A DNA stretch of 34,738 nt, taken from Flavobacteriales bacterium. Lineage in GTDB: Bacteria; Bacteroidota; Bacteroidia; Flavobacteriales_F; PHOS-HE28. The translations under genes and the position numbers were made by a program. How positions within the stretch are numbered: the stretch's first letter is position 1; the number at the start of each line of letters is the position of its first letter. Below the pieces are notes generated by a model. The model was given only the letters and a program-made list of their open reading frames with translations. It was not told the origin of the DNA and did not search any database. The DNA lies in NCBI GenBank assembly GCA_016718655.1, contig JADKCV010000057.1, forward strand, positions 1-34,738, read 5' to 3'. Shown here piece by piece: positions 13,038 to 21,613 of the stretch.

Positions 13038-14728
13038 CTACTTACTACCTGAAAGGTTAATTCGCATTCAGCGACAGTGGTTGTCAACCAACGGAAGCCC
13101 ACCTGGTCAGACGCCAGCCGGACCAACGGACAGACCGTAATCCGTTTTGCCGTTTGTTCGGTGATCAGCGTGCCGGGGCTGGTACCTATCTGCACGTCGA
13201 TCAGGCCCGACAGATTCAAGGTTATGTCGGTCATGCGCCTGATGATGGTTCCGGCGTCGGTCGTTTCGAACAGCACCGCAATAGGGTGTCGATCCGGGAA
13301 AAGCCCCAGGTCGGAATGGTTGTCGTGGATCCGGAAACCCGTCCCGCCGCTTGGCAGGGTACCGGACAGCCGGAAGTCATCGCTGAACAGGTTAACGAAA
13401 ACCGGCGTGTGTCTGCCCTTGAGCCTGCCCAGCATCGACCGGAACGCCTCGATGTCGGCCCTACCGTCCAGCAGGTAGCGAAGACGGTACCCGGTGTTCG
13501 GGTAGTCGCGGCTGATCGCTCGCAGGGAGATACCCGCGAGGTAGTCTATTTCCTCTACCGGGTAGTCGAACAGCAGGTCCACGCCGCTTGCGTAATTCGG
13601 TCTGCGGTTGATGACCTCGTAGCCGTCCAGGGTGAGACTCGCGGCGGCAACGGGCAGGTACGGGTCGGTGTTCTGCGGGACACCCGCGAAAGAGAAGTTG
13701 CCCTCTATAACGCTGTCGGTGAGCCGCTGCATAGTGAAGTTCTGCGGCAAGAATACGACGGCTCCCGGATAAACGGCTGTGCCTGCGTCGAAGTTCGCCC
13801 CGAGGGGTTTCTGAAGCGTAATCGTGCTGGTCGTCTTGCTGGCTATTTCGTGTGTCTCCACCAAATCGCCAGCGTTGATGAACACTATGCTACCTACCGA
13901 AAAGCCCTTGTTGGTAGTCACCACGTTGATAACAGTATCCCCGGCTGTTGCTGCCGTAGTGAGGGAGGACTTGTCGGTCCAGACGGGCAACCCGAATGTC
14001 TTGTTCTGGAACCCCAGGATGTCGAAGTAGGCGTTCCGCCCCTTGTCTCCGGTCAACAGTACGGAATAGGACCACGACCTTCGGGGCTTGCTTCTGATCT
14101 GTTGCCGCTGTTCTTCGCCGGTAAAGCTGCTGCCAATCGTCGTTCGCCATTCCAGTGTCTCATTCACCTCTCTTTGCCAGTTTGGCGGGTAAAAGAAGGG
14201 AATAATGCGGGTAGCCGATATGCTGAAGCCAACCGCTTCGCTGCTTACGATCCAGCCCAGGTTTAGCGCAACAGTAGCAGGCCCGTCTTGCAGCACAGTT
14301 ATTTCGTAGATCCTGAACGACAGCGGCGTCAATGTGAACGGTGCAGTCTCCCCGACTACCTCAACACCAGCGTCGTTTGCGAGGCTGTCGGACGCTACCA
14401 GGCGGTCTTCGGTGTAGGCGTTCCACAGCACGGTCTGCGTCGAGGCGTTGGCAGTCACGTTGCCCAGGTCCAGCACAGCAGGCAGGACGTGAATCCGGTT
14501 GTAAAAGTAGTCATAGAACGACGGCATCAGCTTGCCGTTCGCGCTTTTGACGTGCGTGTCTGCCCTGGCTACGGACGTTTTACTACCGACCCGCAAATTG
14601 TCCATCGCGCTGAACAACTGTTGCGGCATTACCCCAACAGGCGGACGGGTCCAGGTGCCTGCCGTCGCTCCCGCAGGGAACGTGAACGGGTAGGCATCAA
14701 GAACCAGCGTGACCGGCAAGACGGACAT
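13034..14728 (-). CDS. Large tail-tip structural protein
   Basis: The 564-residue protein has repeated beta-rich segments and two related regions, each containing a R.R(Y).LLDGRADIE / KGRNAYFDILGFQNKT-type motif, which look like duplicated tail-domain halves. It belongs to the tail-tip genes placed between the tape measure and the DUF2163-like protein in proteobacterial siphophages (a distal-tail or gpM-like position). No enzymatic motif is seen. It is coupled with the following gene by a 4-base overlap. Confidence 0.65.
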   Translation of the reverse strand: MSVLPVTLVLDAYPFTFPAGATAGTWTRPPVGVMPQQLFSAMDNLRVGSKTSVARADTHVKSANGKLMPSFYDYFYNRIHVLPAVLDLGNVTANASTQTVLWNAYTEDRLVASDSLANDAGVEVVGETAPFTLTPLSFRIYEITVLQDGPATVALNLGWIVSSEAVGFSISATRIIPFFYPPNWQREVNETLEWRTTIGSSFTGEEQRQQIRSKPRRSWSYSVLLTGDKGRNAYFDILGFQNKTFGLPVWTDKSSLTTAATAGDTVINVVTTNKGFSVGSIVFINAGDLVETHEIASKTTSTITLQKPLGANFDAGTAVYPGAVVFLPQNFTMQRLTDSVIEGNFSFAGVPQNTDPYLPVAAASLTLDGYEVINRRPNYASGVDLLFDYPVEEIDYLAGISLRAISRDYPNTGYRLRYLLDGRADIEAFRSMLGRLKGRHTPVFVNLFSDDFRLSGTLPSGGTGFRIHDNHSDLGLFPDRHPIAVLFETTDAGTIIRRMTDITLNLSGLIDVQIGTSPGTLITEQTAKRITVCPLVRLASDQVGFRWLTTTVAECELTFQVVSR

Positions 14729-14729
14729 A

Positions 14730-15398
14730 TCAGTTCACCCGTCGATAGGCGAAACCGTAAGGCCCTGAGTTCAGGACAGCGGTGTCCGGGTTGTCTGCAT
14801 CACGGTATTTCCGCATGGGGAACAGGTACCACGTATCCGCGCCCAGTGCGATAACGCCTTTCCCGCCGAAATACTTCAGACCGCAAGTCGCCATGTTAAA
14901 CGGCACACCGATGATGCACCTCAGCAAGTGCGAGTAGACGTAAATGGGGAACAGCAGCGTCCGTCCCACGAAGTCGTTATACAAGTAAGGCGGGTAGTAA
15001 GGGCTAGTTACCGCGAACGGTAGGGAGCCTGTCGAGTTCGTGCCGGTGTTGGAACTCATGCTAGTTATGGTGCCGTTGACGCGCGCATCCCTACCGTGGA
15101 TGTGCACTTGCCCTGATGGGGAGAAAGGTAGATTGTGCCCGGTTGACACTACCTGTCCTAAGTTGGACCCCATATCCCATGTCGTCCCTGTCGAGTAGTC
15201 GCCATCGGTAAACGCATGAGTCTTGTCCAACACCCCCACGCCGCCATGCCAGAACTCCCCCGGCACGTCTTCAACAACGAAGTGCAGGTAGTCTGGACCA
15301 CCGAAAAACCAGTAGGCCGTCAACGGAAAAGTAAAAGCCCCAGTACCGGTTGCTTTCGATCCTGCGTAAGAGGTACCAGGCTGCGCGGTCATCGCCAC
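14730..15398 (-). CDS. Tail-tip structural protein, C-terminal part (frameshifted gene)
   Basis: This frame continues the protein begun at 15627. The native sequence reads GYTER followed by VAMTAQPGTSYAGSKATG after removal of one base near 15393-15396, so this and 15271-15627 are one broken gene of about 299 codons. The protein contains FPLTAYWFFGGPDYLHFVVE and a long polar region with aromatic residues, consistent with a virion surface or tail-tip component. It cannot be decided here whether the frameshift is real or a sequencing error. Confidence 0.55.
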   Translation of the reverse strand: MAMTAQPGTSYAGSKATGTGAFTFPLTAYWFFGGPDYLHFVVEDVPGEFWHGGVGVLDKTHAFTDGDYSTGTTWDMGSNLGQVVSTGHNLPFSPSGQVHIHGRDARVNGTITSMSSNTGTNSTGSLPFAVTSPYYPPYLYNDFVGRTLLFPIYVYSHLLRCIIGVPFNMATCGLKYFGGKGVIALGADTWYLFPMRKYRDADNPDTAVLNSGPYGFAYRRVN

Positions 15399-15627
15399 AC
15401 CGTTCGGTATACCCCGTAACGGTGCAGGTGTGGATCGTGTTGGCTAAGCTGGTTGTGTCGTAGTAGCCGAAACCGAACTTCTTCCCGGATGACGACTGAA
15501 GGTAAGTCGATATGGGGGCTGTCCCGGTGTTCCCGAGAAGGGTCCAGCCTAGACTGTTGATGGCAAACGTGCGAAGTTTAGTCCACAGATCGGAGATGCT
15601 TGTCGCTACGCCGGTTTCAAATGCCAT
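15271..15627 (-). CDS. Tail-tip structural protein, N-terminal part (frameshifted gene)
   Basis: Residues 1 to about 76 (MAFETGVATSISDLWTKLRT onward to GYTER) are in the native frame. Beyond this the reading frame is a shifted translation (CGDDRAAW) of the downstream part. The start at 15627 overlaps the previous stop as TAATG. The N-terminus resembles that of the next protein upstream (MAFTSGTIAG...), suggesting a pair of related tail-tip proteins. Confidence 0.55.
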   Translation of the reverse strand: MAFETGVATSISDLWTKLRTFAINSLGWTLLGNTGTAPISTYLQSSSGKKFGFGYYDTTSLANTIHTCTVTGYTERCGDDRAAWYLLRRIESNRYWGFYFSVDGLLVFRWSRLPALRC

Positions 15628-16595
15628 TATGACAACCTCACTGCGGCCCAGTCATACCAGGCCGTTCTTGAAATGTTGGGTATCAGGAGGTAGTTCTGTC
15701 CCGATATGCTGATGATGGTACCCGGTGACACTACGGCCCCATTCTGGTCAAGCCCGGACACCCAGTTCACGCCGTCCAGCTTGCCCAAGACGGAAGGCAG
15801 GGAGTCTGTTGTCACCAGTTCCAGCGCCACCAGATTGAACGTGCCGTCACTGTTTGCCCGGCTGTCCGGTTGTACTGAGTTGCTGGCCCCGTGTAAGCCG
15901 GACGACGTAGGAGTTATGTACCCGGCTCCGGCGGCATAACCGTCTGCTATGGTGTTCCTGTTATATACGTCAATCCACTTTGCAGAAGGGAGCCACAAGC
16001 TACAAGCGTTCTGAACAGGCGCGGCGAAGTGCCGGTGCCCAAGGAGGTCTGAGATCTGTGCGCTGAACGAGTCGTTAGTGCCACCGAGGAAAAACGGGTA
16101 GGCGTACTCTTCGAGGGTCGGGCTGGAATAGGGCCGGAACAAACCGATGTAGAACATAGTCCACGCGGTACCGGCACGGACGACGCACAACAATCGTTCC
16201 CCGTTAGCCATGAGCCAGTAGTCCATCTGGTCGTTCCACAGGGTGACGTGCTCAAACCGGGAGAACGGCTGCACCTCGAAATCAGTGTTCCATGACGGGC
16301 TGGCTCCGTAGTTGCCGAAGTAGCCTGCGATCTCGAAGTTGCCGTAAGCGCCTGCGGTACGAGTTCGGATACCGCCGAAAATCTGTTCGTCCCCCGACAT
16401 GCCAGGAGCAATGAACATCCACTCTTTCCGGTTGTACGGCGTATCAGGTGAGGAGCCTACCTGCGTTTCGTACTTGATGTCGGTCCAGTTGTACGCACCT
16501 AGCGCCGTTGTGCAGAACGTGTGAATGGCGTCCAGCAGTGCGTAATGGTTTGCTGCTGCTGTACTGCCTGCGATGGTTCCCGAAGTGAATGCCAT
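15627..16595 (-). CDS. Virion structural protein, tail-tip region
   Basis: The 322-residue protein is rich in aromatic and small residues and lacks enzymatic motifs. Segments such as WLMANGERLLCVVRAGTAWT, FFLGGTNDSFSAQISD and ARTAWYDWAAVRLS are typical of phage adhesin or tail-tip proteins with a beta-sandwich character. It starts three bases after the tape-measure stop and has no obvious ribosome binding site, so translational coupling is likely. It is not a recognised enzyme. Confidence 0.6.
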   Translation of the reverse strand: MAFTSGTIAGSTAAANHYALLDAIHTFCTTALGAYNWTDIKYETQVGSSPDTPYNRKEWMFIAPGMSGDEQIFGGIRTRTAGAYGNFEIAGYFGNYGASPSWNTDFEVQPFSRFEHVTLWNDQMDYWLMANGERLLCVVRAGTAWTMFYIGLFRPYSSPTLEEYAYPFFLGGTNDSFSAQISDLLGHRHFAAPVQNACSLWLPSAKWIDVYNRNTIADGYAAGAGYITPTSSGLHGASNSVQPDSRANSDGTFNLVALELVTTDSLPSVLGKLDGVNWVSGLDQNGAVVSPGTIISISGQNYLLIPNISRTAWYDWAAVRLS

Positions 16596-16598
16596 AGG

Positions 16599-17642
16599 TT
16601 ACGCCAGTAAATTCTTGATGCTTGATTTGTTGGCCCGGATGACGTTGATAATCGCCCTCTGCCCGTCCGTTGTGTTGACACCTTCGGAAACAACAGAACC
16701 ACTGTCTATTGTATTCACAATTTTAACTTGTGTCGAGTTGCCGCCGCCACCGTTGGCCGCGTTACGAGGATCACCTTTCGCCAGGACTTCCTCGCCTTTC
16801 TGAAGGATCGCTGGAACTTCCCCGGCCTTCAGGCCCGGCATACCGCCTGAGTGGTACCGTGGAGCACCAGCGAATAGGCTGGGATGGACAGTCCGACGTA
16901 CCCCACCGGGCCGTCCGATTATCGCTCCGGTGTGTGCGACAGTGGCGCTCACCGCACTGGCAATCGTACCACCTACGCCACCTCCCGCAGCCCCACCGAG
17001 GGCTTTTAGTATCGCTTGCTGTATTATCATTTGGGCTATCTGGCGCAAGAAGTCAGCCGCGAAGTTTCGGAACGCATCGCCTGCGTTCTTGAACGCTTCG
17101 GACAGGCTGCCCGTTCCGTCGAGGACTTTACCTATGCCTTCGCCCAGGGTTCCGATAGCCCTTGCGCCGCCTTCAGCAATGTCCTTGTTGAAGCTGGCCC
17201 CAAGCTCATTGACGCTGCCTTTGAACCCGTCTATTTTCGTATTGAGCTGTTCAACTTTCGTTGTGTCACCAAGGGCTGCGGCCATACTCTGTGCTGCCGT
17301 CGCTGCGGCTATCAGCTTGTCCCGGTACTGGCCGGTGATTTCGTCCAGCTTGATCGCGGCTTCGAATTCATTTAGCCGTCCGTCCAGCAAGCGGGTGTTC
17401 ACAGCGTCGATCTGCGCGTCGCGCTGTGCCAGAAGGTCGTTCAGCTTTTTCTCTGCTTCGACAAGCTGTTCGTTGGCGAACGCCTGCCGTTCTTTCTCCT
17501 GCCGAATGACGGTGAGCTTACCGACCAGGAGGTTTGCTTCTTGCGCAATCGCAGGGTCGATGACGCCTTTGGACAACGCCTCGCTGATGGTCTTGAATAT
17601 TTCCGAGTAGTCATCGGCAATTAGGGCCAGCCGGTCTTCCAA
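16599..17642 (-). CDS. Tape measure protein, C-terminal fragment
   Basis: The 347-residue frame is the C-terminal end of the tape measure. It has a long charged helix (NEQLVEAEKKLNDLLAQRDA), then hydrophobic residues FLRQIAQMIIQQAILKALGG with Ala/Gly-rich GGAAGGGVGGTIASAVSATV, and a final RYHSGGMPGLKAGEVPAILQ motif ending in KGEEVLAKGDPRN, the usual end of such proteins. The true frame begins upstream of 17642: a run DGDKAAKKAIKLEDLRDKIA is recoverable only by shifting the frame near 17720. Confidence 0.7.
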   Translation of the reverse strand: MEDRLALIADDYSEIFKTISEALSKGVIDPAIAQEANLLVGKLTVIRQEKERQAFANEQLVEAEKKLNDLLAQRDAQIDAVNTRLLDGRLNEFEAAIKLDEITGQYRDKLIAAATAAQSMAAALGDTTKVEQLNTKIDGFKGSVNELGASFNKDIAEGGARAIGTLGEGIGKVLDGTGSLSEAFKNAGDAFRNFAADFLRQIAQMIIQQAILKALGGAAGGGVGGTIASAVSATVAHTGAIIGRPGGVRRTVHPSLFAGAPRYHSGGMPGLKAGEVPAILQKGEEVLAKGDPRNAANGGGGNSTQVKIVNTIDSGSVVSEGVNTTDGQRAIINVIRANKSSIKNLLA

Positions 17643-17784
17643 CGTGGTTGCGCTTTCTTCGGCAATCTTGCGTTCGGTGTCGGCAATGATCTGAGCGATT
17701 TTGTCGCGCAGGTCTTCAGCTTGATTGCTTTCTTGGCTGCTTTGTCACCATCAGGCGGACGGAAATATCGGCCCGTTGGTTTGA

Positions 17785-18306
17785 TCACCACCGGTACTGA
17801 TCCAGGCCGCCTGTCGGGATTTCGAATGCTGGTTTGAGCCTGTCCGCAGCGTCTTTTTCAATCTGGATAAACGCGGCAACCGTGTTGTCGCCAATCTCGG
17901 CCAGGGTATTCTGGAAGTCTTTTTCAAGCTGTTGCAGTTCTTTTACTGCTTCTTGCCTACCTATTGTCGCGCTTTCGGCCATGCCGGAGCCGATCCCCTC
18001 GATAGACTCCTTGATGCGGTCGATAGCCGCTACCATATCGTCTTGCCCTGCGAGTTCAGCAAGGTTTCGAAATGGGTTTAGCAGCGTTTCTGAAATGCCT
18101 ACGGCGATCAAGGCCAGGGACGACAGGATTATTTCGCTCACGCTGTGGAATGCTATCCGTGCGAGGATAGGTAACTCCTTCCACATGATCTTTATGGCCT
18201 CGAAAGCCGCAGTGAACTCACCGCCCAGGTAGACAGTGAACTTGCGAGTCTCCACGGTGCCTGTCGATATAGCACCGCCATGATAGCGAAACCCAAACGA
18301 GCGCAA
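17785..18306 (-). CDS. Tape measure protein, internal fragment
   Basis: The 173-residue frame contains FTVYLGGEFTAAFEAIKIMW and further helical sequence (ELAGQDDMVAAIDRIKESIE), fitting the middle of a tape measure protein. The first residues (MRSFGFRYHGGAIS) look out of frame with the flanking hydrophobic segment. Several single-base shifts separate it from the neighbouring fragments: one or more around 18240-18390 and two around 17720-17790. Confidence 0.55.
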   Translation of the reverse strand: MRSFGFRYHGGAISTGTVETRKFTVYLGGEFTAAFEAIKIMWKELPILARIAFHSVSEIILSSLALIAVGISETLLNPFRNLAELAGQDDMVAAIDRIKESIEGIGSGMAESATIGRQEAVKELQQLEKDFQNTLAEIGDNTVAAFIQIEKDAADRLKPAFEIPTGGLDQYRW

Positions 18307-18368
18307 AGCCTTTCAGGAGGCCCAGCGCACCAAGAAAGCCCAGTGCCGCAGCAGCTGCCCCGCTGGCG

Positions 18369-19940
18369 TTATGGCCCGCCAGTTTGTAGAACCATAACGG
18401 CCAGACTGGATACGTAACGCAAGAAGCCTACGGACAACAAGCCACCTAGTATCAGTCCCATTCGGTCCAGGTTGCTAACCACCCACACCACGCCCTCAGC
18501 AACGGCGAAAAATCCCTTCCGCAAAGACGCTATCCCTTCCTGGAACCCCTGCGTCTTGAATACTTCGGTGAGTTTCTTTATCAGTGCCCCGAGTCGGTCC
18601 TGGAACTCCTTGTTTGCAAACGCCGCCCTGAGGTCGAATACCGCGTTCTGGAACCGGCCAATCTGTTTGTCCAGGGTTTGCAGGTCTTCATCAGAATTCT
18701 TGTAGGTTTCCCGCAACTTCGCGGCCAGTGGTATGAGGGCTTTGGACGTAATCTGGCCCGTCTCCAACAGCTTCGTTACTCGCTGTGTGGCCTGTTCCAG
18801 CGACTCGTTCGGCTCCTTCAACGCACTGACGAAAGTGGAGAACGCGCCTGGAAGACGCTCACCGAGTTGCTGTCTGAGTTCTTCGGTATTGACGGTTCCC
18901 TTTGAAATTATCTGTTCTATTGCGTAGAAGACGCCTTCGACTTGCTCACCGTCCAGGCGCAACTTCGCCGCCGCCTCAGTGAACGAGTTGAATATGAAGT
19001 TTACCTGCTCCTGTGCGAACCCGGACGCCTTACCGGCAATCGCCAATTTAGAATACTGAGTGGATAAGGTTTCAAACGACAAACCCAACCGGTCTGCTTC
19101 TGCCCGGAGCTGCCTGTAAAGTTTGGCTGTCTCTGCGGCATCACCACCTGTGATCAGCCCGAGTCGGGAATTCACCGCAGCGAGTTTCCGCGTGACCTCC
19201 ATGGACTTGTTGACGTTATCTATCGCCGCGAACAGACCGACATACGCACCTACGGTAGCGAGGATCTGCCCACGCATACGCTGGAACAAGTCGAGTGCCT
19301 GGCGACCGCTGGACGGGATCAACTCGAAACTCTTTGCCGTCTTCTTGTTCGCCGTTTCCATCGACGCAAGACTGGTTGTCGCCTGCCGAATGCCGCCCAC
19401 ACTACCTGTCGCGGCAAGGGCAAGCCGTTTTTGTGCGTCGGCCAGGTTGTCAACAGACACCCCGACACCCAGCAAGCGGTCCTTGTATCCCTGCAAGGTG
19501 CCTGCTGCCTGCCGGTATGCCGCCGAAACACTTTCCAGTTCCCGTTTCGAGTCCCGCAATTCAGAATTCAGTGCTTCGGTAGGTCCGGAAGACGCGAGGA
19601 TCTGCTGGCTGAGGCCGCGCACCTTGTCTTCCGCCTGCTTCAACGCTGTACCGAACTGCGCTACCGCCCCGGCCTGGTCCTGGTACTTGTCAATCAGTTT
19701 GCTTTGCCCGAGGGCGGCGTCTTGCGCACGTTTCAGGCCGGTAATCGCAGCCCTCAGTCCGTTTATCTTGTCTTCCGCCGAGTCGTTGCTGGCCCCGATC
19801 TTTTTGATAGAGTCCGCGTACTCGTCAACCGAGTTGCCCCAACGCCTCAATACTGCGTTCCGCTTTGGTCGCAGGGTCCAGGATCTCGCGGATAGCCGCC
19901 GAGACTTTCTGAATCGGTACCGCCGCACCGGTAAACGCAC
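18369..19940 (-). CDS. Tape measure protein, main domain fragment
   Basis: The 523-residue frame contains the phage tape measure domain: AIDNVNKSMEVTRKLAAVNS, EADRLGLSFETLSTQYSKLA, TEAAAKLRLDGEQVEGVFYA and GTVNTEELRQQLGERLPGAF. It ends in a hydrophobic stretch (GLLSVGFLRYVSSLAVMV) that would continue as YKLAGHNASGAAAAALGFLG in another frame. Its first 30 or so residues are out of frame; the native sequence joins EALG to NSVDEYADSIKK near 19840. Confidence 0.7.
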   Translation of the reverse strand: MRLPVRRYRFRKSRRLSARSWTLRPKRNAVLRRWGNSVDEYADSIKKIGASNDSAEDKINGLRAAITGLKRAQDAALGQSKLIDKYQDQAGAVAQFGTALKQAEDKVRGLSQQILASSGPTEALNSELRDSKRELESVSAAYRQAAGTLQGYKDRLLGVGVSVDNLADAQKRLALAATGSVGGIRQATTSLASMETANKKTAKSFELIPSSGRQALDLFQRMRGQILATVGAYVGLFAAIDNVNKSMEVTRKLAAVNSRLGLITGGDAAETAKLYRQLRAEADRLGLSFETLSTQYSKLAIAGKASGFAQEQVNFIFNSFTEAAAKLRLDGEQVEGVFYAIEQIISKGTVNTEELRQQLGERLPGAFSTFVSALKEPNESLEQATQRVTKLLETGQITSKALIPLAAKLRETYKNSDEDLQTLDKQIGRFQNAVFDLRAAFANKEFQDRLGALIKKLTEVFKTQGFQEGIASLRKGFFAVAEGVVWVVSNLDRMGLILGGLLSVGFLRYVSSLAVMVLQTGGP

Positions 19941-20931
19941 CGTCTATGGTTGCCTTGCCCAATCGGTCGGCTGCTTTGGTCGCGTCTTCGGCAAGCCGGG
20001 ACGCCGCTTGCCTGGCTGCTTTTGCCCCGGTGTCGAAGTTCGTTATCTCGTTGCCGACAGCATCCAGCCCGGTGCGGACTTTGGTTGCCACTTCGACCAG
20101 CTTGTTCTGAGCACTCACCAAGTCGGTAGTCTCGATACCGTAGCCTTTCAGGGCTGCCGTTACTCTCTCGACGCTGGCCGCTTTTCGTTCCAGGGCTTTG
20201 TTCGTGTCGGCGGTAGCGGCCTGTTGCAGCCTCGCGGATCTCTCCTGCTCAGCAAGAACCCCCCGTAGTTCCTTCTCTTTAGCAATCTGGTCTGCGAGCT
20301 GCTTCTTGCGTTCGGCCTGTGCTGCCTGCAAGGATCCCAGCGTGGCCTTCTGCTTGGCGAGTGCGTCGTTGGCTGCGGCAACGGCGGCCTTCTGGTTCAG
20401 GACGGCTTGCTTGTCCTGCTCCGTGGCGTTGGCGTTTTCCTTCAACGCAGCCGACATTTCCCGCAGGATTCTAGTCTGGTCTGCGGCTTCTTTCTTCAGC
20501 GCCTTACGACTGGCCGACAGCCGGTTTATCGCCGCAGCTTCCTCTGTTGCGGCCTCTACCGCTTTGACAGACGCGGCGACTTCGGCTTTCTGATTATCGA
20601 GGTTGGTCTTTGCTGCGGCTTTTGCAGCGTTGAGCTTTTCCAGTTCAAGCCGCTGGTCTTCCAGCTTCTTCGCCAGTTGCTCGGACGCTTGCGTTTCGGC
20701 CTTGTACTTGTCGAGTTGCCCCTGCTGATCCAGCAAGGACTTACGGACAGCTTCAAGTTTGTTGAGTTCTGCCCGGAGGTCGCCCATGCTTTTCTGAGCA
20801 TCCGATGACGAATCGGCCAGCTTGTCCTGAGACTTGACGAGATTGTTGATGACCTCTTCGACCTGCCCAAGCGTCTTGGTGAGGTCGTCTTTTGCGGTCA
20901 GTATTAACTTGACTTCGCTATCTGCTGCCAT
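19825..20931 (-). CDS. Tape measure protein, N-terminal fragment
   Basis: The 368-residue frame is the start of the tape measure. It has a long charged coiled coil (KLEAVRKSLLDQQGQLDKYK, AAKTNLDNQKAEVAASVKAV, and similar heptads) with high Ala, Lys and Glu. The ATG at 20931 overlaps the tail-chaperone -1 frame by 14 bases. The whole tape measure would span 16599-20931, about 1,444 codons, corresponding to a tail of roughly 200 nm by the usual 0.15 nm per residue rule. The first frameshift is near 19840. Confidence 0.75.
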   Translation of the reverse strand: MAADSEVKLILTAKDDLTKTLGQVEEVINNLVKSQDKLADSSSDAQKSMGDLRAELNKLEAVRKSLLDQQGQLDKYKAETQASEQLAKKLEDQRLELEKLNAAKAAAKTNLDNQKAEVAASVKAVEAATEEAAAINRLSASRKALKKEAADQTRILREMSAALKENANATEQDKQAVLNQKAAVAAANDALAKQKATLGSLQAAQAERKKQLADQIAKEKELRGVLAEQERSARLQQAATADTNKALERKAASVERVTAALKGYGIETTDLVSAQNKLVEVATKVRTGLDAVGNEITNFDTGAKAARQAASRLAEDATKAADRLGKATIDGAFTGAAVPIQKVSAAIREILDPATKAERSIEALGQLG

Positions 20932-21124
20932 CGTCGTTCAATCTCTCAATAATCACCCGGAAAGTTTTGGAACTGCCTGTGTCAAGCAACGAGGACACCG
21001 CGTTCTGGACGAGAACCGCTTGTGTAGCACTCGCACGGTTCTGTCGGTCTGTCGCTATCTCCACTTCCTCCCACAACGAACTCAGCGGGTACCGGTGGGC
21101 TTCTACGTGGCCTTCGGACAGCAA
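20918..21124 (-). CDS. Tail assembly chaperone extension (gpT-like) in the -1 frame
   Basis: This frame is -1 relative to the upstream chaperone gene and stays open upstream through its end. It reads AQRWYYDLRKDVSFLLSEGH and on to SSLWEEVEIATDR, a composition typical of the T part of GT-type chaperones. The position between chaperone and tape measure is right for the lambda G/GT arrangement. A canonical slippery heptamer is not evident: the nearest candidates are CTCAAAACG and GCCCCGG in the last 15 codons of G. An independent TTG start at 21124 is less likely. Confidence 0.5.
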   Translation of the reverse strand: MLSEGHVEAHRYPLSSLWEEVEIATDRQNRASATQAVLVQNAVSSLLDTGSSKTFRVIIERLNDDGSR

Positions 21125-21165
21125 GAATGAAACGTCTTTCCGAAGGTCGTAATACCAGCGTTGCG

Positions 21166-21603
21166 CTAGGCTTGTGCGGTCGCTTCGGACAGCGTTTTGA
21201 GCGCCGGGGCTGCCATCTGCAACAGGCCGCTTATGTTGCTTGCGAACTTTCCCAGGGCTTCAGGTTCCGCGAACGTCAACCCGACTACCGCCATGAGCAG
21301 TTCCAGTTGCGCCGGTCCGGGAATCTTCAACACGGCTTCGTACTCTCCCGGTTCGTCGGCTGCTGCGGCAATGATCTTTGCCAGCAACACTTCCGCTTTC
21401 TCGGAAAGGTACTGAATAGCAATCTTCAGAACGGCCTCCTGGCCTCTTTCCGTGTCGGAAATCGCCACCAGCAGCTCGTTGAACTCTCGGGCATGAGCTA
21501 CAAACAATTTCGTTAGGTCAGCAAACGAGAGGCCGCGAACCGCGACCTCCTGTCCTGCCACTTTCACGACCCGCTTTTCAATCTTCAGGTCTGCAAGAGA
21601 CAT
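21166..21603 (-). CDS. Tail assembly chaperone (gpG-like)
   Basis: The 145-residue helical, Ala/Glu/Leu-rich protein begins MSLADLKIEKRVVKVAGQEV and contains LSFADLTKLFVAHAREFNEL, consistent with phage tail assembly chaperones that hold the tape measure during tail assembly. The position (after the tube gene, before the tape measure) and the overlapping -1 reading frame agree with the lambda gpG role. GGGG before the ATG is the likely ribosome binding site. Confidence 0.7.
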   Translation of the reverse strand: MSLADLKIEKRVVKVAGQEVAVRGLSFADLTKLFVAHAREFNELLVAISDTERGQEAVLKIAIQYLSEKAEVLLAKIIAAAADEPGEYEAVLKIPGPAQLELLMAVVGLTFAEPEALGKFASNISGLLQMAAPALKTLSEATAQA

Positions 21604-21613
21604 ACCCTACCCC

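Noticed and set aside
13154..14266. Long plus-strand open frame opposite the tail-tip gene
   Set aside because: It is the shadow of the minus-strand gene 13034-14728, has no recognisable domain and no ribosome binding site.
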